A DNA stretch of 64,000 bases from Macrobrachium rosenbergii (lineage: Eukaryota > Arthropoda > Malacostraca > Decapoda > Palaemonidae): assembly GCF_040412425.1 (NCBI RefSeq), contig NC_089749.1:9725162-9789161 (forward strand). The letters are read 5' to 3'. Below, one piece after another: positions 57,101 through 64,000 of this stretch (within the stretch, counting starts at the first letter, position 1; each line of letters opens with the position of its first letter). The notes under the pieces are model-generated. The model was not told the DNA's origin, made no database searches, and saw only the letters and a list, made by a program, of their open reading frames with translations. The translations under genes and the position numbers were made by a program.

Positions 57101-60100
57101 ATGAATCAGGTGGTATTGAATATTCAGATTTTGTTAGCCAGAGTCAAAGCTTTGATCGTAAAACATTTTAATTTGTGCCTGCTGACTCCATAGATTTTTA
57201 TAGAGGTTGTATGGCATTAAAGATGTATAGTAGTCATGTTGATCATTTTTTGTGCATTAACAACTTTTTTCTTTGGGTTTAATGATTTACTGGTAGGTTG
57301 ATATTTTGTTAGTTTTTGGCTGCACCATTTCTAGGGTGCTGTAAATGAAGTGTGATTCAGCCAGCCATATCTTTGTGGTTATACAGTACTGACTTGATAA
57401 AAGCTTTTGACATTTTTGTATACAATCTGGGATAATGTATAAGTGGATTCATTTTTGATATTCGGTCGTGAAGGGAAGACATTAATTCATACTTACCATG
57501 AAAGGTGTTAGCTTTTTAGGAAGTACAGTATGTGCCATACAAACTGCAGAGATTGGAAAATAACCTCAATAATTGTCATGGAGTTGGAAGGTTTACTGGT
57601 TTATTCAGTTGACTCTTAACTAGATCTCTTGTAGGGTTTAATATCATTATCAGAATACTAAATGGTATTGCTAAACTTTCATGTAAGTTTGAAAATGTGT
57701 TTATGAATTGCAGTGAAAAGAACAGTTTTGTTTTGCTGAAGATGTATAACTATTGGATTACATTTTGTCTTGAAATTCTTGCATTACAATATAATTCAAA
57801 GGGCCCAGTGTATTGGCATATGTACGGTAATTTTTGTTCAGTGATTTAGCTCAAAAGAAACTTTTTACGAATAGTGGTGTATGAAAGTAAATATTGTCAG
57901 TGTTTTTTTTCTTGGCACTGTGTTTCATGATGATGAATAATGTTATACATTTATAGTGCAGTATTTTTTTGCAAGTTGCAGACTTTTGCCAATGTGAATA
58001 TCCTTTCATGCCAATAAGAAGGGCTCCTATGTATATATATATATACATAAGCCATTGATTCTTCTGTGATTTTTTTTTTTTCTCTTAAAAATTATTTTGG
58101 TGCTTTCTTGATATTTCTAACTTTCAACAGCTGACTGATGTCCCATGTCTTAGTGCTGTTTCAGTCCTGTTTTAGTTACCCGATTGGTACAATAGAACTG
58201 CCTCTGAGAACATGGCCAGTGGACAGAGCTTGTTCTTTGCTTGCCATTCTTAGAACATTGTTGTAAAGAGTATTAAGCTTGTGGACAGTATGATTTATAA
58301 AACATTACTTCTTGATATCGGCAAGCTGTAACTGTTTTGAATGCTAAAGGCGTCTTCCATTTACCGTATGTTCGTACGTTTCACTTGACTTGGACTTTGA
58401 ATGGTATGCAGAAGATTTTAATTCAAATCTGGTCATGTACTTAGACCAGTTACCTGATTGGTGAATTGAAACAGTCTTTAATCTTCCAATCACACTTTTC
58501 TCTTTTCCAGTCAGCAGAAGAGGTACCTTCATTATTGCATGTCGTACCTTTCCCCTGCAACGTGCTAATATTTTTTCTGTCGAGACTTCTGTGCAGAATT
58601 TTCATTGCCATGTTTACAAAGACTCGGGCATTGTTGTTTGTTTTTTTGGGAATAGAGTCTGGAGGACAACAATGAGAATTTTGCATCTGTAACCCTCTGA
58701 TAATTATTTATTTTCACCTTGTGTCTTTTAGGTAAAATTCTATTAATTTAAAGTGTGTTCACACATTTAAAGTCATGCCTCAGTGGCTTGGAGTGGAAAT
58801 TTCACATGTTAATAATGAGTTGAAAAAATTAAAAATATTATAGTTTAAGCACTGGTTACTAAGTGCATTGTTTAGAGTAGTAAAATTGGAAGTGTTATAG
58901 GTAGTTTATTTGTTAATTTAAAAACATTTACTACCCCAGGTTGGAGGAACCACTTTACTGCCAAGTATTAAGAGTTAGTTTTTTTGCTGATTTTGAGGTC
59001 TTTAGTGTTCAGTGATGTAAATTTCTAATTTTTGTACCAATAAAATTTGGAATAGGTAATATTCCTCTTGTTAATTAATGATGATCATTTCATTTAGCAT
59101 CTTGTTAACAGTGTTTTGTTGCTTTTAGAAACCTCAAGTAGTGCAAATGCTGAGTAACAGTATTGGCAAATAACTGTGTTGCACTTCTTTGTGTAACTGC
59201 AAAACTGTGGCTTGTAAAACTGTTAGAATCCTTTCAGTTATTGAGCAGTTTGTGTCATAACAGATCTCTCTTGAATTGGCAAATAGGTTGAATTTTAAGG
59301 GAGCTTATTATAATTGTCAAAGGTCACTAGTAAGTAAATAAGGAACCCTTTGAAATAAGTAGCATTGGTTTGGCAAGATTCCACATTGGCATAACACCTG
59401 ATCAACATGAAAATCATTAAAGTGTATTACTATCACAGTCATGTTGTGGTGTGTGATGTGCGCTTAGTTTTTGTAAGTGTTGATATAAATAATTAACAGG
59501 TTCACCGAGTTAGGACGCTAAATCAAAAGTATATATCACTAAACTGTAGAACACTCACTAGAACTAGCGAAAGCATGTTTCATAAACGATATTCAATAAT
59601 TCATTACTTAAATTTCAAAGTAATACTGAATTTCTTTTCCATGCCATTCCCGAGACTTGGCTGTGATAGATGTGTGAAGCCCAAGAGTCAAAAATGTTAC
59701 ATGAAATCATTGATGTATATCTTATGAGTAATCATCAGTAGAAAATGGTTTCTTAATCTTTTGAAGGCAGTAATAATAGAATCTCTCTCTATGATTTACC
59801 CAAGTGTAGTGAGAAAGTGCTTTATCAGAGGGCATTTGTGCTATCTTTTTACTAAATAAGAATTGTGAAGTGAAACTTTGATGTGCCTTTGTGTAAATGT
59901 AATAAAGTCAGTGAATCTTGGATTTGGTGCCTTTAGTGTACTACATGAGAGTTCTGAGGACGGATGATATTCTCATACTAACACTTTTCCTAGATTAAAG
60001 CACAAGCAATGTTTCCCTTTTTAAAACAATGTCTCGAAGTCTTTTTCTCTGCCGTGTATCGTTTTTATTTGTCCATCCCATCCTTTTCCTGCCACTGGAG

Positions 60101-63100
60101 ATTTACTGATATTAAGCATGAGGATTCTTCGGTCTTTTATGCTTCTTTTGATTATATTACACAGTGATGTTTCTTTATATAAATAGGAATGTGTTCTGTT
60201 TCACTTGATTTTTTTTTTTTTTTTTTTTTTTTCTCTCTCTATCTTAGGCGAGGATTGGGAATATCAATTCCAATGCTTAGATTTGATGATTTTTGCAGTA
60301 ACGTAGCCTTTCTGATGAATTATCTCACTCTGTTCAGTTAGCCACAGCCGCATGTTTCGAAAACACATCCTTTGCCATTGAACTGGGCTTTTTTTTTTTT
60401 TTTCCCTTAATAAAAGTGCAGTCAAGAAGTCAAGCATGAGAGTAGCTCGAACTGCACTAGCTTTGTCCAAGCTTCAATATGTCCTCTGCACCTTTAGTTT
60501 AGGCCAACACTAGCGATGAATCAGGGTGTTAGTACGTGCGTATGATATGTGGTTCACACACACACACGTCACGGTAGTGTATTTTCATTTTTGCATTGCG
60601 ACCACTTGTGAATTTTACTTAGTGCTGCCTTGTGTGCTGATGTTTGTGTGTTGTCGTTCTAGTCGGACGCTTTGAGTTGGAGATGCCGAGCGATAGAGAC
60701 AATTAAAGAACTCTTGTAGTGAATGAGACATTCCCACTGGATGCGAGATTTATATGCATGTTCTATAGAGACTGAAACTAACTTTTGAGCAGTTGAAACA
60801 AATCCTAGTGATCACCTATGGTAACCTGAAGGATTAGGGATTGAATTGAAGTAAAGTTTTGAAACCATGTTGCATTAGCCTTAGACAGTAATGTTAGATT
60901 TGGTTGGTACTATCTTTTGCTAACCTGTTGACACGAAGGTCTTCTAGTTCCCTTATAGTCTCTGTCATGAGTAAGAAAGAAATTTAAGCAAGATCATCAC
61001 GCTAAGCATTATTTGTCATATATTTTGAATATATGATGATTTTAACAAGTGTAGGCATGCTTTCTCTTGATTGATTCATTGCAGCATTTTGTTGTGTGTA
61101 TTCTCCTTGAGACAAAATGCAATGAGAATGAGTAAATCATTTTTCCGTGGGGTAGTAATTTTTTTCTGATATGAATTGACATTAACATATTTTGCTCAGC
61201 TATAGTTTAAAATTTTTTATTCATTTCAGTTATCTAATCTGCTTTGTCATGTTAAATTTTATGCCTAGAAATTAGTCATGAGTATGTATTGATTATTCTT
61301 GAATTTTCTGATTAGAAAACATCTTCAAAAATCATTCCTAAACTTCTCAGATATATATGAATTGGTGTGTGACAGCTGTATATAGCTGTTGAAGGCTCAA
61401 GTAAGGTAACAAGTTGTGAAATAAAGTACTGTGTAAGATTCTTGAAGATGAAGTAAAAGCAGTTCAAAATTATGACAATGTACTTTGAATTCATTTAGTC
61501 ATTTTATCAGTCTTAAAATTTTATCAAACAATAATTAATGCACAACACGCATACAGTAATAAGTAAGGTACAGGTCAGTTTCGCAACAGTCACATTAATC
61601 AAGAAATCTATGACGGGGAGAACACAAAAATCTTTGTCTAAATCAAATATCATAAGTTAATCTCTTCATGAAATAAGTAGTGATGAAAATTTGTTCAAAA
61701 CAGGGAATGAATGCCCTTGTTTGTAACTTGCTTTTCTAAGATACTTAAAGGTATAAGGTGCTTTAAAAAATTAATTTTGAACATTCCCATTGCATTTTGT
61801 TTCTCCAAGGAGGTGGTTTTATTTTGGGATTTCATTTATTTTCTTTTGAACTTCAGCAGTTGACTTCTTGTTACGTATGGGACCTTTTGCACAATTCTTT
61901 AATAAATATAACTTTTCCTAACTTTAGTATTTTCTTAAATTATTTATTCCTTTAAATCGTTCACATTTGTTATATGATTGGAAACTGTAACTTCTTTTTA
62001 GATATTTGTTGTTTTTTTGGCATAGTTTGTGTTTTACTTAAGCTTACCATGGCTCAGGCATTTGTTAAATGTTGACATTCATGACAAATCAATTTTCATA
62101 GTTTTGTAGCCTTAAGAAAAAGTCATTTTTCGATTGGATTTCATCTCTTATGATTTTTTGACAACTTCAAATGATAATTTGAAGACAAATTCCCTTCTTG
62201 TACAGTTAAGACCTTTGTAGAATAGTCCCTGATTTTTTGCAGTTTAGCTATTTGATTGCAAAGAAATTGCATTCACTTCATAAAAACACTTGCGACAGAA
62301 CGTGAAGATTCTGCGTGTGATGCTCTGAGTCATTTTCCTTTCAGAATACTTCCAGCAAACTAGAACTTGCTCTGGATGAGGATTCCATCTTTTACAAACT
62401 AGGAAGTTCAGGACTCATATCGTTTTCGGACTTCATTTTCCTGCTCACTGTGCTTTCAAGTAAGTGCTGGAGGTGTACGTTGTTCGTCACTAAAATGGTC
62501 TTTGGCAGAGATGGGTATGCGACTGTATTATGGAGTATGAGTCTTGCATTGCAATAGCATGGGCTGGGTTCAGCAGATGAGGTTAATTCCATTTTTTTTT
62601 TATGGAGTGTATGGCCTCCCCTGGCCCCAGTGTCATATCATATGACCCAAATTTCATGCATTAATTCATGCTATAGACAACAGGTTAAATTTCTTAGCTT
62701 CAGTAAGACAGGTCCATATAATGAATAAGTGTTTTGAGAAAACAGATATGTTAGTCTGAAGTTTTACATTATAAATTTAGGAGTTTTTGAAATAGCAGAG
62801 AGTACAGGCCATCTTGCTCCCTGTCTGTTTATTCGTCATACCTTTTGGTCATTTGCATATACTGTATTAGGTTATTTTCAGTTCAGCTGTGTCTTTTAAG
62901 CATAATATAAGTCCTATCTGCTACTCATTTTGAGTGTGAATTGTACATTTGTTATGAGAGATAAGGACTGAAAACCGTCTCTATTTCAGCGTCTCGGAGA
63001 CACTTTGAAATCGCCTTCCGAATGTTCGATCTCAACGGTGACGGGGATGTCGACTACGAAGAGTTTGATAAAGTCGCAACTTTGATTCGTAACCAGACCA

Positions 63101-63924
63101 GCATTGGCGCACGTCACAGAGACCACGCCAATACTGGTAACACTTTCAAAGTAAGCTGAAGTGTTTTCAACAGGATGAGATTGACAACGATGATAATTTT
63201 TGGTTTTCCCTAAAAATTTGGCATTTTCAGTTTTTTGCCTATTTGCCCATTCTCTCTCATGCACTAAGTATTGTCAGACATAGTTTCATATCTGCATTTT
63301 ATCTTTAAATTATAGAAAATACTAGGTGCTAGCCACACCTCTTTCTTAGAACCGTATATAGATTTTTTAGTTCTTTCATAACATGTTATCTATTTTTCAT
63401 ATATTTGTTACGATTAGACAGCTTTTTCCTCACAACCTTCACAAGGGCAGTTGAAATCTATGTAAGTTTTGGAAAGCTCAAGATATATAAAATATATAGC
63501 TATATATCTTATACAGTATTTATTTGAATAATAAATATATAAATACAGTACCAGTTACTTTAACTTGATTGTCTAGTTCAAGTTCTTAGTCATAATAGTG
63601 ATCACATTTACCAAATTAATTTTTCATTCTTTGTCATAAAATAATTTTGAAAATATTTTACAATACAAGGATCAGCTTAGATTTATACATAAATTTGACT
63701 AAGTCAAATCAGGTAACAGTTTTTTATGTTTGTCAGACTTCTGATCTGTTTCGTTAAAAATCGGTGTTGTGTTGTAAAGTTTTCTAATAATTATTTTTTC
63801 TGAACAGGGTGTAAATTCTGCTCTTAGTACGTATTTCTTTGGTTTTAATTTGAAAGAGAAGCTTACAATCGAAAAGTTTTTGGACTTCCAGCAGCAACTT
63901 CAGCAAGAAATTCTCAGCCTGGAG
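32957..63924 (+). CDS. MICU1: MICU1, mitochondrial calcium uptake protein 1 (3' end outside window)
   Basis: MICU1 is the EF-hand regulator in the intermembrane space that gates the mitochondrial calcium uniporter (MCU/EMRE). Coding parts: 32983-33143, 33782-33928, 34561-34759, then 36211-36373 or 40403-40577, 44392-44429, optional 53600-53665, 62345-62459, 62990-63150, 63808-63924. All phases join without a stop: 367 codons with the first alternative exon and no cassette. Order: Arg-rich mitochondrial presequence; membrane segment (~85-99, [15 protein letters not shown]); Glu/Asp-rich linker (~110-156); polybasic RKKKR (158-162), the EMRE-contacting element in MICU1; the [19 protein letters not shown] core; [15 protein letters not shown]; a canonical EF-hand loop [12 protein letters not shown] (288-299) with all calcium ligands; and [15 protein letters not shown]. 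The C-terminal lobe with the second functional EF-hand lies beyond the window. MICU2/MICU3 are less likely because of the polybasic motif and core match to MICU1. Confidence 0.95.
33782..33928 (+). CDS. MICU1: MICU1 exon: membrane segment
   Basis: The acceptor TATTTTTTCAG precedes a 147-nt exon, phase 2 to 2. It encodes [20 protein letters not shown] and then the hydrophobic run [17 protein letters not shown], equivalent to the N-terminal hydrophobic segment of MICU1. The donor is GTAATT at 33929. Two other frames here are also open but yield no family resemblance; phase continuity with both neighbours selects this one. A TIR element begins 18 nt past the exon end. Confidence 0.92.
33947..34201 (+). 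mobile_element. TIR element (MITE), 'CAGGCAGTCCCCGG' family, copy 4, in MICU1 intron
   Basis: The ends are CAGGCAGTCCCCGGTTAACG and TAACCGGGGACTGCCTG, flanked by TA at 33945 and 34202. It begins 18 nt after the end of the MICU1 membrane-segment exon. Confidence 0.9.
34561..34759 (+). CDS. MICU1: MICU1 exon: acidic linker and polybasic motif
   Basis: The acceptor TTCTCTGTTTAG and donor GTAAGG bound a 199-nt exon (phase 2 to 0). It encodes [14 protein letters not shown], a Glu/Asp/Ser-rich stretch of about 45 residues, then [15 protein letters not shown]. The RKKKR run followed by GFRDRK matches the polybasic segment of MICU1 that contacts EMRE and cardiolipin-containing membrane. The acidic stretch is low complexity and poorly alignable with vertebrates. 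Confidence 0.95.
36211..36373 (+). CDS. MICU1: MICU1 alternative exon 4a (canonical-length version)
   Basis: 163 nt, phase 0 to 1, acceptor GTGAATTGCAG, donor GTAAGA. It encodes [36 protein letters not shown] and [18 protein letters not shown], ending with the first base of a Gly codon completed by the 44392 exon. In the variable middle it has the same length as vertebrate MICU1. It is homologous to 40403-40577 and cannot be spliced together with it: joining both gives GAT CAT AGA GTA TGA, a stop five codons into the second exon. Confidence 0.95.
40403..40577 (+). CDS. MICU1: MICU1 alternative exon 4b (version with four extra residues)
   Basis: 175 nt, phase 0 to 1, acceptor TTTTCTGCCGTAG, donor GTAGGA. 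It encodes [58 protein letters not shown] and the first base of Gly. About two thirds of positions match exon 4a; the differences cluster in the loop between FAT and MTPDD, where 4b is four residues longer and more basic, and in TPGxxQP. Conservation at protein level with silent differences shows both exons are under coding constraint. Confidence 0.95.
40578..44391 (+). other. MICU1 intron after exon 4b
   Basis: No recognisable repeat or third copy of the alternative exon was found. Scattered 60-90 aa frames occur on both strands without family features. Confidence 0.6.
44392..44429 (+). CDS. MICU1: MICU1 short exon encoding [13 protein letters not shown]
   Basis: A 38-nt exon, phase 1 to 0, between the acceptor TTTTTATTTTTCAG and donor GTACGT. 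It completes a Gly codon from either alternative exon and encodes [12 protein letters not shown], matching the conserved LGLDQ segment of MICU1 that follows TPxxxQP. It is too short to appear as an open frame and was found by phase and family order. Confidence 0.93.
47193..47505 (+). mobile_element. TIR element (MITE), 'CAGGCAGTCCCCGG' family, copy 5, in MICU1 intron
   Basis: The ends are GACAGTCCCCGGTTAATGGC and GATAACCGAGGACTGCCTG, flanked by TA. A ~51-bp sequence just left of it (47142-47192) recurs 26 bp to its right (47533-47583). Frames of 76 and 183 aa crossing it are repeat-derived. Confidence 0.88.
47795..47882 (+). repeat. Interspersed repeat, 'AACAAGCCCAC' family, copy 3
   Basis: It reads GGAACAAGCCCACAGGGGCC then ACTGACTTGAAATTCAAGCT. 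It lies in a MICU1 intron, next to a TTA tract (47755-47768) and downstream of a TIR element. Confidence 0.75.
48774..49051 (-). mobile_element. tRNA-headed SINE, copy 1
   Basis: About 275 bp match a second copy at 52271-52551. On the minus strand the 5' end is tRNA-like, with an A-box-like GGAAGAGTCGGTAGAGTTCT and a B-box-like region ending in GAGTTTGAGTCTCTGG; the body contains TTATTTTACGTGGCTAAGAA (plus-strand sense). It lies in the large MICU1 intron. An 84-aa minus-strand frame here is a by-product. Confidence 0.7.
50986..51092 (+). repeat. Tandem duplication, ~54 bp x 2
   Basis: Two copies of a unit containing AAAAAGATATCCAAATTAAT and ATTCTGCAGATTACGTGTTT, with one substitution. It is in the large MICU1 intron. 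Confidence 0.93.
52271..52551 (-). mobile_element. tRNA-headed SINE, copy 2
   Basis: This is homologous along its length to the element at 48774-49051. On the minus strand it starts AGTTCCTCATTGGACGGGTG, then has a clearer B-box, ACGTTCGATTCTCC. Same orientation as copy 1, 3.2 kb apart in the same intron. Confidence 0.75.
53600..53665 (+). CDS. MICU1: MICU1 putative 66-nt cassette exon (22 residues)
   Basis: A pyrimidine-rich tract (CCCCTCCCCCCTTTTTTTG) lies upstream of the acceptor TGTCATTTCAG. The 66-nt segment is open and phase 0/0, encodes [20 protein letters not shown] then EE, and ends at a consensus GTAAGT. It would sit between YDPK (44392 exon) and NTSS (62345 exon). The vertebrate protein aligns without a gap when the exon is left out, so it is probably optional. 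No transcript evidence is available here. Confidence 0.6.
58511..58522 (+). other. Possible 12-nt micro-exon in the MICU1 intron (SAEE)
   Basis: A strong pyrimidine tract and acceptor (CACTTTTCTCTTTTCCAG) are followed 12 nt later by a weaker donor GTACCT. The segment TCA GCA GAA GAG would add SAEE in phase at the same junction as the 66-nt cassette. Tiny segments like this arise often by chance, so this is only a candidate. Confidence 0.15.
62345..62459 (+). CDS. MICU1: MICU1 exon: [10 protein letters not shown] / [10 protein letters not shown] segment
   Basis: 115 nt, phase 0 to 1, acceptor TTTTCCTTTCAG, donor GTAAGT. It encodes [20 protein letters not shown] and [18 protein letters not shown], matching the MICU1 core that leads into the first EF-hand. 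The intron before it (44430-62344, or the two parts around the cassette exon) totals about 17.9 kb. Confidence 0.95.
62990..63150 (+). CDS. MICU1: MICU1 exon: first canonical EF-hand
   Basis: 161 nt, phase 1 to 0, acceptor CGTCTCTATTTCAG, donor GTAAGC. It encodes [13 protein letters not shown], the EF-hand loop [12 protein letters not shown] and [18 protein letters not shown]. Loop positions 1, 3, 5, 9 and 12 are Asp, Asn, Asp, Asp and Glu, so calcium binding should be intact. The exon is strikingly GC-rich against the AT-rich introns. Confidence 0.97.
63808..63924 (+). CDS. MICU1: MICU1 exon: [18 protein letters not shown] segment (last exon in window)
   Basis: 117 nt, phase 0 to 0, acceptor TTCTGAACAG, donor GTAAGA at 63925. 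It encodes [20 protein letters not shown] and [16 protein letters not shown], matching the MICU1 segment between the EF-hand lobes. Remaining exons, including the second functional EF-hand and the C-terminal helix, are outside the window. Confidence 0.95.
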
Positions 63925-64000
63925 GTAAGAAAAATACTCTTACTGGTAAACAGTAGAATATACTATCAGAGATATCAAAATCTTAGTTGAAGTAGGAATT

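Larger units (their letters stand above)
44430..62344 (+). other. Large MICU1 intron region (17.9 kb)
   Basis: It holds one TIR element (47193), one AACAAGCCCAC repeat (47795), two SINE copies (48774, 52271), a 54-bp tandem duplication (50986), the 66-nt cassette exon (53600) and a candidate micro-exon (58511). The longest open frame in the window (192 aa, 55882-56460) is also here and is not recognised. Confidence 0.7.

Noticed and set aside
56746..57171. 141-residue open frame in the MICU1 intron
   Set aside because: No family similarity, and no splice sites in a phase compatible with the MICU1 exons.
60540..60570. CACACACA tract and nearby poly-T runs (60209-60232) as regulatory signals
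   Set aside because: Ordinary short simple-sequence tracts in an intron; the acceptor-like TATCTTAG at 60246 opens a frame that stops within a dozen codons.

Overview
This is a eukaryotic nuclear window, AT-rich and dominated by introns and repeats. It most likely comes from a decapod crustacean (shrimp, crab or crayfish). The reasons are the very dense CT/GA, TA and TAA microsatellites, several interspersed repeats of a kind I associate with decapod genomes (for example the one containing AACAAGCCCACAGGGG), long introns, and arthropod-like versions of two animal genes. The order is inferred from memory of such repeats, not from a search.

Layout. 1-12 kb: repeat-rich, with about twenty simple-sequence arrays concentrated before 9.8 kb, at least two SINE-like elements, a LINE reverse-transcriptase relic, and no convincing gene. 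12.95-16.25 kb (+): a complete small gene of the BRI3 (brain protein I3) family, read as four coding exons. One exon region needs either an 82-nt intron or a frameshift to make sense. 16.3-32.9 kb: 3' flank and intergenic DNA with terminal-inverted-repeat (TIR) elements, tandem duplications, a minisatellite and two copies of a ~230-310 bp repeat. 32.96 kb to the right edge (+): most of MICU1, the EF-hand gatekeeper of the mitochondrial calcium uniporter. Eight constitutive-type exon positions are visible, one of them filled by two alternative exons, plus one 66-nt cassette exon. The gene runs off the window after the exon ending at 63924.

The main result is the MICU1 splicing layout. Two homologous exons (36211-36373 and 40403-40577) share phases 0/1 and encode alternative versions of the same segment. 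Including both, or skipping both, shifts the frame and quickly meets a stop, so they must be mutually exclusive. A 66-nt phase-0/0 exon with strong splice sites (53600-53665) can add 22 residues at a junction that, by my alignment, is where the vertebrate MICU1.1 isoform carries its four-residue micro-exon. Together these would give four proteins from the visible exons.

A second theme is a family of TA-flanked TIR elements (termini CAGGCAGTCCCCGG), five copies here, one only 18 nt downstream of a MICU1 splice donor. Three TIR elements in the window (19.38, 31.13 and 47.19 kb) sit exactly between two copies of a 50-88 bp flanking sequence, like very long target-site duplications, which is not expected for TA-targeting elements.
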